From an uncultured Bacilli bacterium (GTDB taxonomy: Bacteria; Bacillota_I; Bacilli_A; RF39; UBA660): a DNA stretch of 64,000 nucleotides. Shown here in pieces: positions 1 to 8,279 of the stretch. The first letter of the stretch is position 1, and every line of letters starts with the position of its first letter. Position numbers and translations under genes: made by a program. The stretch lies in NCBI GenBank assembly GCA_934095865.1, contig CAKOKU010000004.1, positions 1 to 64,000 of the forward strand. The letters run 5' to 3'. The notes below the pieces were generated by a model. That model ran no database searches. It saw only the letters and a program-made list of their open reading frames with translations, and was not told where the DNA came from.

Positions 1-73
1 ATTGAAAATTTTTATTATTTTTACAAAATAAAAGACAAATAAGTAAAAATTCTACCTATTTGTCAACAGTCTG

Positions 74-99
74 AAAACTTCCTTACTTGGAAGTTTTTT
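74..99 (+). terminator. Rho-independent terminator
   Basis: A 9-bp perfect stem (AAAACTTCC with GGAAGTTTT, loop of 6) runs into a T tract. It would end a plus-strand transcript entering from left of the window, converging on sigK. A second inverted repeat, GACAAATA/TATTTGTC at 34-41 and 57-64, lies just before it. Confidence 0.75.
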
Positions 100-124
100 T
101 GAATACATAGTGTTGTTATCAATT

Positions 125-823
125 TTAATAATTATTTTTATTTTTCTTAATAAATTCTCGTAAAATTTTACTAATTGCTCGCTTTTCAATTCGGGAAACA
201 TAACTTCGAGATATGTTCATATCATGGGCAATCTCTTTTTGCGTTTGGGCCTTTTTATTATCCAGGCCATATCTTCTAATAATAATTTCTTTCTCTAGTT
301 TATTTAATTTTTGAATAAACTCTTTTAATAAATCTATATTATCCTTTAAATATAATTCATCTTCAATTGGTAATTTATCATCTTTTATAACATCAATTAG
401 ATTTATTTTATTACCATCCTTATCAGTACCAATATGATCATTTAAAGAAACTGTGTTTTGATACTTTTTAGAAGAACGGTAATACATCAAAATTTCATTT
501 TCAATGCAGCGAGCCACATAAGTGGTTATTTTAATATTTTTATTACTTTTATACGAATCAATTCCTTTAATCAGCCCAATTGTCCCAATGCTAATCAAAT
601 CATCAGTTTGCGTAATAGGAGGGTTAAACTTCTTTACAATATGAGCAACTAGCCTTAAATTATGTTCAATCAAAATATTACGTGCATTTTTATCTCCAGC
701 AGCCATAAGAGCAATATACTTTTCTTCATCTTCACTACTTAATGGCTCTAAAAAGACCGTATTAGAATAACTTCCGACAAAAAAGCAAAGTCCCTTTAAA
801 AAGGATATCACTAAATTTAACAA
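125..823 (-). CDS. sigK: RNA polymerase sporulation sigma factor SigK (pro-sigma-K)
   Basis: Late mother-cell sigma factor that directs coat and cortex genes. The 232-residue product carries region 2 (IEHNLRLVAHIVKKF, ISIGTIGLIKGI, ARCIENEILM) and region 4 with its HTH (QKEIAHDMNISRSYVSRIEK). A hydrophobic N-terminus of about 18 residues precedes the conserved EPLSSEDEEKY. By alignment from memory with B. subtilis it is the pro-sequence removed by SpoIVFB, with a Ser18-Tyr19 junction like the known site. The start is TTG at 823, chosen because AGGTGA sits 6 nt upstream. The gene is continuous: there is no skin-type element splitting it. SpoIVB, which triggers processing, is encoded at 56.8-57.8 kb. 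No convincing SigE-type promoter was found directly upstream. Confidence 0.93.
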   Translation of the reverse strand: MLNLVISFLKGLCFFVGSYSNTVFLEPLSSEDEEKYIALMAAGDKNARNILIEHNLRLVAHIVKKFNPPITQTDDLISIGTIGLIKGIDSYKSNKNIKITTYVARCIENEILMYYRSSKKYQNTVSLNDHIGTDKDGNKINLIDVIKDDKLPIEDELYLKDNIDLLKEFIQKLNKLEKEIIIRRYGLDNKKAQTQKEIAHDMNISRSYVSRIEKRAISKILREFIKKNKNNY

Positions 824-871
824 ATAAAATCACCTAATAAAATTTATGCTAACTAATTATATAATAAAACA

Positions 872-1159
872 TTAGAATGATTTCTTTTTTAGAGCGATGC
901 CTTTATCAATATAATTATTAATAAAATTAATTCCTATTAAGCCTTCTTCACAGCCTCGCCATTTGCGAAACCATCTAAATACCAGCACCCGTTCTTCAAA
1001 CTCTATTGTCATATCATTGCCGTGCTTTTTAGCCCTTATAAATTTTCCAAAATCTTGATCTAATAATGGTGAAATATCTTGCACACGGTAATAAGCGCTG
1101 CCGTCAAAGATTAAATAATATCCATTTGATATTTGAAAATATAACTTTCTTTTCCCCAT
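872..1159 (-). CDS. Hypothetical protein upstream of sigK
   Basis: I do not recognise this family. From the ATG at 1159 it encodes 95 residues starting MGKRKLYFQISNGYYLIFDG, a compact beta-rich and basic protein ending in KKKSF. The frame is open further to a TTG at 1234, which would add a hydrophobic 25-residue segment resembling a membrane anchor, but that TTG has no ribosome binding site. The ATG has only a weak GTGAG four bases upstream, so the start is unsettled. It is 48 nt upstream of sigK on the same strand and could be co-transcribed with it, and it is divergent from deoD. Confidence 0.5.
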   Translation of the reverse strand: MGKRKLYFQISNGYYLIFDGSAYYRVQDISPLLDQDFGKFIRAKKHGNDMTIEFEERVLVFRWFRKWRGCEEGLIGINFINNYIDKGIALKKKSF

Positions 1160-1297
1160 AAAACTCACGAGGTTTAGGATACAACTAACAAGCAATAAAG
1201 TAAATAAATTTTTGCTAAATTTTGTCAAAAACAATATTTTATAGTTTTATTATTAGTAAATTTATTTTATAATGTAATCATAGGGAGGAATAAAAAA

Positions 1298-2029
1298 ATG
1301 AAACCACAAGAAGAACCAATTCATATAAAAGTAGAAAGAAAGACTGATATAGCCCCTTTGGTATTGATGCCAGGTGATCCACTAAGAGCAAAATATATAG
1401 CTGAAAAGTTTTTAAAAAATGCCAAGTTAGTTACCAGCGTCCGTAATATGTTCGGCTTTACTGGTGAGTATAAAAATCATAAAGTAACTATCATGGGAAG
1501 TGGTATGGGAATGCCTAGTATGAGCATTTATGCTTTTGAATTATTTTACTATTTTAATGTTCAAAAAATAATTCGCATCGGAACCTGTGGCGTTGTAACT
1601 AAAGATATAAAAGTGCCAGAATTAATTTTAGCCGAGAATGTTTATAGTTTATCAAATTTCGCATATAATTATGATGGTTATGATAAAAATATTGTTTATC
1701 CAAGTAAATCATTAAATGAAAAAATAATAGCAACAGCTAAAGAACAAGATAAAAAAATTCATATAGGAACAATGCTAACTTGTGATGCTTTTGGTCCATA
1801 TATCAATATGGATAATGTTTTAAAAAGGATACCAGAAGAAATTAAACCAATTGCTGAAGAAATGGAAGCTTATGCCTTAGTTCATGTTGCTAATAGTTTT
1901 AAAAGAGAAGCTACTGCCATTGTAACTGCTGTTGACTCAAAATTTAGTGATGTTGTTTTACCAATTGAAGACCGTGAAAAATCATTGGATGAAATGATTA
2001 CGCTAGCCTTAGATGCTATTATAAAATAA
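1298..2029 (+). CDS. deoD: Purine nucleoside phosphorylase, DeoD type
   Basis: Cytoplasmic enzyme that cleaves purine (deoxy)nucleosides with phosphate to base and (deoxy)ribose-1-phosphate, part of nucleoside salvage. The 243-residue length is normal for the hexameric DeoD class. Visible motifs are LMPGDPLRAKYIAEKF near the N-terminus, the phosphate/ribose region GSGMGMPSMSIYAFEL, IRIGTCGVV, the EEMEAYALVHVA segment with the ribose-binding ME pair, and TAVDS near the C-terminus with the catalytic Asp. AGGGAGGA lies 8 nt before the ATG. A TATAAT is at 1268-1273, but the -35 is poor. xerD follows after 76 nt without a terminator, so the two are probably co-transcribed. Confidence 0.95.
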   Translation: MKPQEEPIHIKVERKTDIAPLVLMPGDPLRAKYIAEKFLKNAKLVTSVRNMFGFTGEYKNHKVTIMGSGMGMPSMSIYAFELFYYFNVQKIIRIGTCGVVTKDIKVPELILAENVYSLSNFAYNYDGYDKNIVYPSKSLNEKIIATAKEQDKKIHIGTMLTCDAFGPYINMDNVLKRIPEEIKPIAEEMEAYALVHVANSFKREATAIVTAVDSKFSDVVLPIEDREKSLDEMITLALDAIIK

Positions 2030-2105
2030 TAAAGAATAAAAAGGATTGGTCAAAAGCACCAACTTGATTGATATAGGTTCATACCTATATTTTTTAGGAA
2101 GAATT

Positions 2106-2984
2106 ATGTTAGAAGATTATGAAGAATACCTATCTTTAGAGTTAAAATATCCCAACACCACTGTAAAAAGTTATCTTAGTGATATTAAAATATTTCAAGA
2201 CTACCTGCAGCCTCAAAATGTAAGTTTAAAAAAAGCAACTAAAATAGAAATTAGAGCTTATTTAAAATATTTAGACTTAAGCAAATACAAGAAGAGCTCA
2301 ATTAATAGAATATTAACTAGTTTAAATGAGTTTTATTCTTACTTATTAAAAAATAAAATGATTACTAAGAATCCATTGGCCGTAATAAAACGACCAAAAA
2401 AAGAGAAAAAACTACCAAATTTCATTAATTATAATGATTATGAAGTATTATTAGCTAGTTGCGAAAATGAAGACTTATTTTATCAGACAAGAGATAAACT
2501 TCTATTAGAAATTTTATTTGCCAGTGGTCTTCGTATAAGTGAAGCTGTAAATATTAAATTATTTGATATTAATAAGAAAGATAAAAGCATTTGTATTTTA
2601 GGTAAGGGGAGTAAAGAAAGAATCGTCTATTACGGTGAATATGCTGCCAGTTATTTAGAAGAGTATTTACCATGGCGTGAAGAAAAATTAAAAAGAAATC
2701 ACAATAAACAAGAATATCTTTTCATTAACATTAACGGTAATAAATTAACAAGACGTGGGGCAGAGTATATTGTTTCTCAAATTGCTAAAAAGTCTTTGCT
2801 AAAACAAAAAATTTCTCCTCATACGCTTAGACATTCCTTTGCTACGGAAATGCTAAACAATGGGGCTGATATAAGAAGCGTTCAAGAACTCCTTGGCCAC
2901 TCCTCACTTTCAACAACAGGAATTTATACTCATGTAACAAACGAAATAGTAAGGCAAGAATACTTAAAGGCCTTTAAAAGATAA
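2106..2984 (+). CDS. xerD: Tyrosine recombinase XerD-like
   Basis: Site-specific recombinase of the XerC/XerD type, which resolves chromosome dimers at dif. The N-terminal SAM-like DNA-binding domain covers about residues 1-85 and the catalytic domain the rest. Catalytic residues are visible: Arg in ASGLRISE, Lys in GKGSKERIV, the HTLRHSF box, the His of ELLGHSSLSTT and Tyr in IYTHV. The start is ATG 2106 because AGGAAG lies 4 nt upstream; an in-frame TTG 60 nt earlier lacks a site. Adjacency to deoD resembles the B. subtilis ripX (xerD) locus near nucleoside genes, which is why I assign XerD here and XerC to the paralogue at 50.3 kb; the C/D assignment is tentative. Confidence 0.85.
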   Translation: MLEDYEEYLSLELKYPNTTVKSYLSDIKIFQDYLQPQNVSLKKATKIEIRAYLKYLDLSKYKKSSINRILTSLNEFYSYLLKNKMITKNPLAVIKRPKKEKKLPNFINYNDYEVLLASCENEDLFYQTRDKLLLEILFASGLRISEAVNIKLFDINKKDKSICILGKGSKERIVYYGEYAASYLEEYLPWREEKLKRNHNKQEYLFININGNKLTRRGAEYIVSQIAKKSLLKQKISPHTLRHSFATEMLNNGADIRSVQELLGHSSLSTTGIYTHVTNEIVRQEYLKAFKR

Positions 2985-3035
2985 AAAAGAAAGGAACTAA
3001 CTATACCTATTTAAATATATAGTTAAACATAAATA

Positions 3036-5651
3036 ATGGAAAAATACGTATATAATTTTCAAGAAGGAAATGAAAATATGAAAGATTTGCTAGGTGGCAA
3101 GGGAGCTAACTTAGCATGCATGAAAAATTTAGGACTTCCGGTACCCGATGGTTTTACCATCACAACAGAAGCCTGCAATGAATTTTATAACAATAATGGT
3201 AATTTACCATCTAAAATCAAAGATGAAGTAATTAGTCACATTAAAGCTTTAGAAGCTAGAGTAGCAAAATATTTTGGCAATGCTAAACAGCCACTGTTAG
3301 TATCTGTTCGAAGTGGGGCAAGAAGTAGTATGCCTGGTATGATGGACACTATTCTTAATTTAGGCCTAAATGATGCTGTATGTGAAGAATTAAGTCGAAC
3401 TACAAATAATAAAAAATTTGTCTATGATTCATACCGTCGTCTTATCATGATGTTTGCTGATGTTGTCATGGGCTTTGATCGTGCTAAATTTGAATCTTAT
3501 CTAGAAAAATATAAAAACGATCATAATTATAATAAAGATATAGACCTAACAGGCGATGATTGGCAAAATATAGCATTAGAATATAAAATGTTTTATCAAG
3601 AATTAGCAGGCAGTGAATTTCCCCAAGATGCTACTGAACAATTAATAATGGCCATCGGTGCCGTCTTTAAATCATGGAATAACAAAAGAGCTATTTACTA
3701 CCGAAAATTAAACAATATTCCTGATGAATGGGGAACCGCTGTAAACGTTCAAGAAATGGTTTATGGTAATAAAAATGATTTTTCTGGAACGGGAGTTTTC
3801 TTTAGTCGTAGCCCAGTTAATGGTGAAAAGAAATTATTTGGTGAATATCTAATTAATGCCCAAGGTGAAGATGTAGTTGCTGGGATAAGAACGCCGAGTA
3901 GCATTGAAACTTTAAAAACAATTATGCCCAATGTTTATAAAGAACTAGAAAGCATCGCAGAAAAACTAGAAAATTACTATTCAGATATGCAAGACATGGA
4001 ATTTACTATTGACGATGGTAGATTATATATGTTGCAAACTAGAAATGGTAAACGTACTGGTCTTGCCGCTGTAAATATTGCTGTAAGTCTTGTAAAAGAA
4101 GGCAAAATAACAAAAGAAACTGCTATTGAACGTATAAGTGTAGATGACATCAATCAGATGCTACATGATAGATTTAATGCTTCTGAGCTTGCTAATGCCA
4201 AAAAAATAGGCAATGGTTTAGCTGCCTCACCTGGTGCCGCCTGCGGTAAAATAGTTTTTGATGCTAAAAAAGCGATTGCCCTAGCTAAAAATAACGAAAA
4301 AGTAATTTTAGTAAGACCAGAAACTTCGCCTGAAGATATTGAAGGCATGCATTATGCTGATGGAGTTTTAACGTTACGTGGTGGAATGACATCACACGCC
4401 GCGGTTGTTGCTAGAGGAATGGGAATTTGCTGTATTAGTGGTTGTAGTAATTTAACAATAAATGAAAATGCCTTAATAACAGAAGATGGGCAAATTTTTA
4501 AAGAAAATGATATTATTTCTTTAGACGGTACTGGCGGTATTATTTATGGTGGTGCTATTACCAAAGAAAAAGCTGGCATCACTAGTGAATTAAAAGAACT
4601 TTTAGATTACTGTGATAAAATTAAAAACTTAGGCGTTCGTGCTAATGCTGATACAAAAGCTGATGCCCAAATAGCCAAAGAATTTGGCGCAGAAGGAATT
4701 GGACTAGTTCGTACAGAACATATGTTCTTTGAGAAGAGTAGAATATTTAATTTTCGTAAAATGATATTAGCAAATGATCGTGAAGAACGATTAAAAGCCT
4801 TACTAGCTATTCTTCCATACCAAGAATCAGATTTTGAAGAGCTTTACCGTATTAATTCTGGATTACCAGTTGTAATCAGATACTTAGATCCACCCCTTCA
4901 TGAATTTTTACCCAAAGAAGAGTCTGAAATAGTAGCTTTAGCGCAGTCTTTAAATACAACCGTTACGGCTTTAAAGAAAAAAATCGCTAATCTAAAAGAA
5001 TTTAACCCAATGATGGGCCACCGTGGTTCAAGATTAGACATAACTTATCCAGAAATAGCAATTATGCAAACGAATGCAGTTATAACCGCTGCTTGTCATG
5101 TTAAAAAAGAAGGATTCGATCCTATCATTGAAATAATGTTACCTTTAATTATGGACTCTAAAGAATTCAACTATATAAAAGATTTAGTTGATAAGGAAGC
5201 TTTAAAAATAATAGCAAAAGAAAATGTTAAATTAAAATACCAAGTTGGGGCAATGATAGAAGTACCACGTGCTGCTATCTTAGCGGATGAATTAGCTAAT
5301 TATTGTGATTTCTTCTCCTTTGGTACAAACGACTTAACGCAATTAACTTATGGCTTTTCTCGTGACGATGCTGCAAAATTCTTAAATGATTACTATAATA
5401 AAGATATAATTCCTGAAGACCCATTCATGCATCTTGATATAAATGGTGTTGGCAAATTAGTAAATGTTGCTGCAAAACTAGCAAGACACACAAAAAATAC
5501 GATTTCTCTAGGTGTTTGTGGCGAACATGCAGCATCAGAAAAATCAATTGAATTTTTCGACAAACTCGGTCTTGATTATGTCTCAGCATCACCATACCGA
5601 GTTCCAATTGCTAAATTAGCAGCTGCTAAAGCCGCCTTAAAGCATAAATAA
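3036..5651 (+). CDS. ppdK: Pyruvate, phosphate dikinase
   Basis: Interconverts pyruvate + ATP + Pi with PEP + AMP + PPi; in anaerobes it often serves glycolysis with PPi as energy donor. The 871 residues match the family length of about 875. Order: ATP-grasp nucleotide-binding domain (LLGGKGANLACM, RSGARSSMPGMMDTILNLG), the swivelling phosphohistidine domain with TSHAAVVARG (catalytic His454), and the PEP-binding TIM barrel with the acid/base Cys828 in GVCGEHAA. The ATG at 3036 has a weak ribosome binding site, but the N-terminal EKYVYNFQEG matches the family; a second ATG at 3078 with AGAAGGAA would remove it. The upstream gap contains a 7-bp AT-only hairpin. It is a single-gene unit ended by a strong terminator. 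Confidence 0.96.
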   Translation: MEKYVYNFQEGNENMKDLLGGKGANLACMKNLGLPVPDGFTITTEACNEFYNNNGNLPSKIKDEVISHIKALEARVAKYFGNAKQPLLVSVRSGARSSMPGMMDTILNLGLNDAVCEELSRTTNNKKFVYDSYRRLIMMFADVVMGFDRAKFESYLEKYKNDHNYNKDIDLTGDDWQNIALEYKMFYQELAGSEFPQDATEQLIMAIGAVFKSWNNKRAIYYRKLNNIPDEWGTAVNVQEMVYGNKNDFSGTGVFFSRSPVNGEKKLFGEYLINAQGEDVVAGIRTPSSIETLKTIMPNVYKELESIAEKLENYYSDMQDMEFTIDDGRLYMLQTRNGKRTGLAAVNIAVSLVKEGKITKETAIERISVDDINQMLHDRFNASELANAKKIGNGLAASPGAACGKIVFDAKKAIALAKNNEKVILVRPETSPEDIEGMHYADGVLTLRGGMTSHAAVVARGMGICCISGCSNLTINENALITEDGQIFKENDIISLDGTGGIIYGGAITKEKAGITSELKELLDYCDKIKNLGVRANADTKADAQIAKEFGAEGIGLVRTEHMFFEKSRIFNFRKMILANDREERLKALLAILPYQESDFEELYRINSGLPVVIRYLDPPLHEFLPKEESEIVALAQSLNTTVTALKKKIANLKEFNPMMGHRGSRLDITYPEIAIMQTNAVITAACHVKKEGFDPIIEIMLPLIMDSKEFNYIKDLVDKEALKIIAKENVKLKYQVGAMIEVPRAAILADELANYCDFFSFGTNDLTQLTYGFSRDDAAKFLNDYYNKDIIPEDPFMHLDINGVGKLVNVAAKLARHTKNTISLGVCGEHAASEKSIEFFDKLGLDYVSASPYRVPIAKLAAAKAALKHK

Positions 5652-5655
5652 AAAA

Positions 5656-5700
5656 GAGAAGACTAATTTTTGTTTCTTACAAAAATGTAAGTCTTTTTTT
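5656..5700 (+). terminator. Terminator after ppdK
   Basis: A long stem (AAGACTAATTTTTGT with ACAAAAATGTAAGTCTT, one bulge) with a 5-nt loop is followed by a T run, placed right after the ppdK stop codon. Confidence 0.85.
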
Positions 5701-5745
5701 CTTGGCTAAAATATAGTATAATTTTTATTATAGATGGAGGATAAA

Positions 5746-6651
5746 ATGATAAAAACATTGTCATTAGGTCAGGCTAATTATGACATTTATATTAATGTAG
5801 ATAATTATCCAGTAGAAGGAAGTAAAGACCGTTTTATAAATAAAATAGGATGTGGTGGCGGCAGTTGCTGTAATATTGCTTATATGCTTGCAAAATGGGG
5901 TGTATCTTCAACATTTGCTGGCGTTGTTGGCAATGATGTATACGGTAATAGAGTTCGCAAAGAATTAGAAACAGCCGGAGTTGATACAAGATATGTTGAA
6001 ACCTCATATGAAAAAGATACCGTTCTATCTTTTGTATTAGTTAATAAAACTACTAAGGCTCATACTTCATTTGATGTTGCTGATGAATTTGTTAAACTTA
6101 AAAAATTTGATTTTGATTTTCAACCTGATTTATTAGTTATTGATGGTCATGACACATACGCCTCTAAATCAACAATCGAACGTTTTCCTAAAGCAGTTGT
6201 CATCTTAAAAGCAAATCGCTTTAATCAAGAAATTGCAGCATTAGCTTTAAAAGCTCATTATTTAGTATGTTCACTAGATTTTGTTAATGGAGCAGTTAAA
6301 CAAAATGTTGATGTTAATAATGTTAGTAGCTTAGTGGCGGCTTACACAGAGTTAAGAAACCGTTATGAACACCAAAATATTATAATAACTCTAAACGATC
6401 ACGGAGCTATGTATATGGTTGATAATCAGATTAAAATTTCTCCAGCCCTAAAAATGGATGTTGTTGATACATCGGGATGTGGGGATATCTTTTCTGGTGC
6501 TTTTGCTTATGGCATTGCTAATAGTTATTCTTTAGAAAAAAGTATTAAGTTTGGTAATATTGCTGCCGGCTTAGCCACTAGAACTGTTGGTGCCCATACA
6601 TCTATTCCAAAACTAGATGAGGTTGTAAAAATATATGAGAAAAATAATTGA
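5746..6651 (+). CDS. PfkB-family carbohydrate kinase
   Basis: Ribokinase-fold sugar or nucleoside kinase acting in the cytoplasm; the substrate cannot be read from the sequence. The product is about 301 residues. N-terminal part: LGQANYDIYINVDNYP and GCGGGSCCNIAYMLAKWG, the substrate-lid glycine pair region. C-terminal signature: DTSGCGDIFSGAFAYG, holding the anion hole and catalytic Asp; the usual DTxGAGD has Cys instead of Ala. The start is ATG 5746 because GGAGG lies 5 nt upstream; an ATG at 5734 overlaps that site. The 3' end overlaps the Smr gene by 17 nt and the stop is TGA. Confidence 0.88.
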   Translation: MIKTLSLGQANYDIYINVDNYPVEGSKDRFINKIGCGGGSCCNIAYMLAKWGVSSTFAGVVGNDVYGNRVRKELETAGVDTRYVETSYEKDTVLSFVLVNKTTKAHTSFDVADEFVKLKKFDFDFQPDLLVIDGHDTYASKSTIERFPKAVVILKANRFNQEIAALALKAHYLVCSLDFVNGAVKQNVDVNNVSSLVAAYTELRNRYEHQNIIITLNDHGAMYMVDNQIKISPALKMDVVDTSGCGDIFSGAFAYGIANSYSLEKSIKFGNIAAGLATRTVGAHTSIPKLDEVVKIYEKNN

Positions 6652-6904
6652 TCCTTTTACCGATTATTTACCTCATCTAGATTTGCATGGTGAAACCACG
6701 GCTACCAGTGTTTATTTAATAGAAAGTTTCATTCGTGATAATTTAAAATTAGAAAACTCAAAAATTATAATCGTACATGGTAAAGGCACTGGTGCTTTAA
6801 AAGCCAAAACTCACGAAATTTTAAAACATGCTAAAGCGGTTAGCAAATACTACATAGACGGCATGAATGATGGCCAAACCATCGTTGAATTAACTATCAA
6901 ATAA
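6635..6904 (+). CDS. Smr-domain protein (stand-alone)
   Basis: An 89-residue protein that is almost wholly one Smr (small MutS-related) domain: LDLHGETTATSVYLIESFI and the VHGKGTGALK loop are the two family signatures. Smr domains are nucleic-acid endonucleases or nickases, best known as the C-terminus of MutS2. Here there is no MutS2 part. It starts inside the PfkB gene and is probably translationally coupled to it; a functional link is not obvious. The target is unknown. Confidence 0.85.
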   Translation: MRKIIDPFTDYLPHLDLHGETTATSVYLIESFIRDNLKLENSKIIIVHGKGTGALKAKTHEILKHAKAVSKYYIDGMNDGQTIVELTIK

Positions 6905-6966
6905 TCTGCAAGCAATTAAAATAATAACATTTGTTGACTGTTATAGTTTCTTTATTGTAAATATAT

Positions 6967-6995
6967 TTGACAAGCTTTCCAATTTTTGATATCAT
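6967..6995 (+). promoter_or_regulatory. Sigma-A promoter P1 of the 7.1 kb gene
   Basis: TTGACA and TATCAT with a 17-nt spacer, about 86 bp upstream of the second promoter at 7053-7081. Confidence 0.55.
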
Positions 6996-7052
6996 TAAGC
7001 CCCAAAGATAAATGGATAGCATAGGTCTCAATAACGGTAGGAGTGCTGAAAT

Positions 7053-7081
7053 TTGACAAAAGTAAACTTTTATGCTATAAT
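7053..7081 (+). promoter_or_regulatory. Consensus sigma-A promoter P2
   Basis: Perfect TTGACA, 17-nt spacer, perfect TATAAT; expected start near 7088, giving a leader of about 28 nt carrying AGGGGGA for the gene at 7116. Confidence 0.85.
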
Positions 7082-7115
7082 CTAAGCGTCAAAGGGATTT
7101 TAGGGGGATATGGTT

Positions 7116-7538
7116 ATGAAAGGTTTTGTTTTAGATTATACAAACGAAAATGAGTATCACAAACTAGAAAGAGCATTAAAAAAATATAACATGCTTGCTT
7201 ATAAGAAATTAAATTTTGAATATTATCCTGATTTGAGGGATGGTAAATTTGTTGGTGAATTAGTTTCTCAAAATAAGAGTAAACACACTAAGACTTATGA
7301 GTTAAAATTACCTAGTGATAGAAAATTTGCTCAAATTCATGGTGATGTCAAATTACATTACGTTGTATACGAACAAGAAGAAATTGTTATGTTGGATACT
7401 ATTACACCATCAAGTATTTTACTTGAAGGACATCAATCGGAACTTGCAACATATAAAGGTGTTATGATATCTAAAGAAAATGCTTCAAAAGACATGTTTA
7501 AAATTGATTTATTAAATATGTTACAAAATAATAAGTAG
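7116..7538 (+). CDS. Hypothetical protein with a very strong promoter
   Basis: I do not recognise the family. The 140-residue product is soluble and charged, begins MKGFVLDYTNENEYHKLERA, and appears to be a mixed alpha/beta fold with a central strand-rich part (QIHGDVKLHYVVYEQEEIVM). There is no signal peptide or membrane segment. ATG 7116 is used because AGGGGGA lies 7 nt upstream; the ATG at 7110 is too close to it. The gene stands alone between a fully consensus promoter and a terminator overlapping its stop codon, which suggests high constitutive expression. Confidence 0.75.
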   Translation: MKGFVLDYTNENEYHKLERALKKYNMLAYKKLNFEYYPDLRDGKFVGELVSQNKSKHTKTYELKLPSDRKFAQIHGDVKLHYVVYEQEEIVMLDTITPSSILLEGHQSELATYKGVMISKENASKDMFKIDLLNMLQNNK

Positions 7539-7555
7539 TGATACTTATTTTTTTT
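7530..7555 (+). terminator. Terminator overlapping the stop codon of the 7.1 kb gene
   Basis: AATAAGTA, loop GTGA, TACTTATT, then a run of T. The TAG stop lies in the left arm and loop. Confidence 0.75.
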
Positions 7556-7560
7556 ATGGC

Positions 7561-7593
7561 AAAATAAAAAAATTACTGTTGTGTAGCAGTAAT
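7561..7593 (-). terminator. Second minus-strand terminator after the tRNAs
   Basis: Read on the minus strand, ATTACTG, an 8-nt loop, CAGTAAT, then a T-rich tail. It is a backup to the terminator at 7601-7625. Confidence 0.6.
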
Positions 7594-7600
7594 CTTGAGT

Positions 7601-7625
7601 AAAAAAAAGAAGCGCTTTTGGCGCT
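7601..7625 (-). terminator. Terminator of the tRNA-Ile/Met - tRNA-Leu transcript
   Basis: On the minus strand AGCGC, a short loop and GCGCT are followed by TTC and eight T, 12 nt after the tRNA-Leu CCA end. Confidence 0.8.
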
Positions 7626-7636
7626 AATAATCATAA

Positions 7637-7721
7637 TGGTGCGGGTAAAGGGACTTGAACCCCCATGGATTGCTCCGCTAGATCCTAAGTCTAGTGCGTC
7701 TACCAATTCCGCCATACCCGC
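7637..7721 (-). tRNA. tRNA-Leu (anticodon TAG)
   Basis: An 85-nt cloverleaf with encoded CCA: acceptor GCGGGTA pairing with TACCCGC, long variable arm (class II tRNA), T-loop GGTTCAAGTCC, anticodon loop CTTAGGA, so it reads CUN-type Leu codons. It follows tRNA-Ile/Met by 19 nt on the same transcript. Confidence 0.95.
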
Positions 7722-7740
7722 AAAACAATTAAATATCAAA

Positions 7741-7817
7741 TGGTGGACCCTGTAGGACTCGAACCTACGACCGCCCGGTTATGAGCCGGATGCTCTAACC
7801 AATTGAGCTAAGGGTCC
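7741..7817 (-). tRNA. tRNA with CAT anticodon, probably tRNA-Ile2 (lysidine) rather than Met
   Basis: A 77-nt cloverleaf with encoded CCA; acceptor GGACCCT with AGGGTCC, anticodon loop CTCATAA. The body (GGACC acceptor, GGTCGTAGGTTCGAGTCC in the variable/T arm) resembles the AUA-reading tRNA-Ile of Bacilli, whose C34 is changed to lysidine by TilS, more than elongator Met. It lacks the initiator features. The assignment is from memory of tRNA sequences. Confidence 0.8.
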
Positions 7818-7840
7818 AATCTACTTCATTCGACTTACTA

Positions 7841-7869
7841 AATATATCATAAATAATAGGTACTTTCAA
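7841..7869 (-). promoter_or_regulatory. Promoter of the tRNA-Ile/Met - tRNA-Leu unit
   Basis: On the minus strand TTGAAA, 17-nt spacer, TATATT, ending 24 bp before the mature tRNA 5' end. Confidence 0.65.
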
Positions 7870-7933
7870 GGATTTTTCATCAAAAAATCAAAAATTATGA
7901 TTGAAGAAGTCACTAACAAAAAAATAGACAAAG

Positions 7934-7955
7934 AAAAAACTACCATCGGTAGTTT
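7934..7955 (-). terminator. Terminator of tRNA-Ser
   Basis: On the minus strand AAACTACC, a 3-nt loop, GGTAGTTT and a T-rich tail, 13 nt after the tRNA-Ser 3' end. So tRNA-Ser is a separate unit from the other two tRNAs. Confidence 0.8.
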
Positions 7956-7967
7956 CAAATTCTTAAA

Positions 7968-8058
7968 TGGCGGAGTGGGAGGGATTTGAACCCTCGCAGC
8001 AGTTACCCGCTCTACACCCTTAGCAGGGGCGCCTCTTCAGCCTCTTGAGTACCACTCC
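7968..8058 (-). tRNA. tRNA-Ser (anticodon GCT)
   Basis: A 91-nt class II tRNA with encoded CCA. Acceptor GGAGTGG with CCACTCC, anticodon loop CTGCTAA (GCT, reads AGC/AGT), a long variable arm and T-loop GGTTCAAATCC. Confidence 0.95.
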
Positions 8059-8067
8059 ATACCAACA

Positions 8068-8096
8068 ATATCAGTTTACTAAAAATAGAAAGACAA
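8068..8096 (-). promoter_or_regulatory. Promoter of tRNA-Ser
   Basis: Minus strand TTGTCT, 17-nt spacer, TGATAT, about 10 bp before the mature 5' end. Confidence 0.55.
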
Positions 8097-8219
8097 GTCA
8101 ATAAAAAGTTGAATTTTTTCCTTATTTTATGATTAATTATTGCTTTTGAACAGAAATTAAAAGGCAAATAATCGCTTTTTAAAAGTATCTTAATAGTTTA
8201 CTGGCTCTTCTAAAAATAA

Positions 8220-8248
8220 TTGCTCTTAGCCGCCTAATATGATATTCT
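8220..8248 (+). promoter_or_regulatory. Promoter of the Cys-repeat membrane protein gene
   Basis: TTGCTC, 17-nt spacer, TATTCT, 32 bp before the ATG. Confidence 0.5.
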
Positions 8249-8279
8249 TATATTATAAGTTAAGGAGTTTATTATTAAT

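Noticed and set aside
841..849. GCATAAATT on the minus strand as a SigE/SigK -10 for sigK
   Set aside because: It lies only about 5 bp from the ribosome binding site, so the transcript would start inside that site, and no matching -35 is present.
7554..7739. Minus-strand open frame of 61 codons over tRNA-Leu
   Set aside because: It is the tRNA gene read as protein; the region is explained by the tRNA and its terminators.
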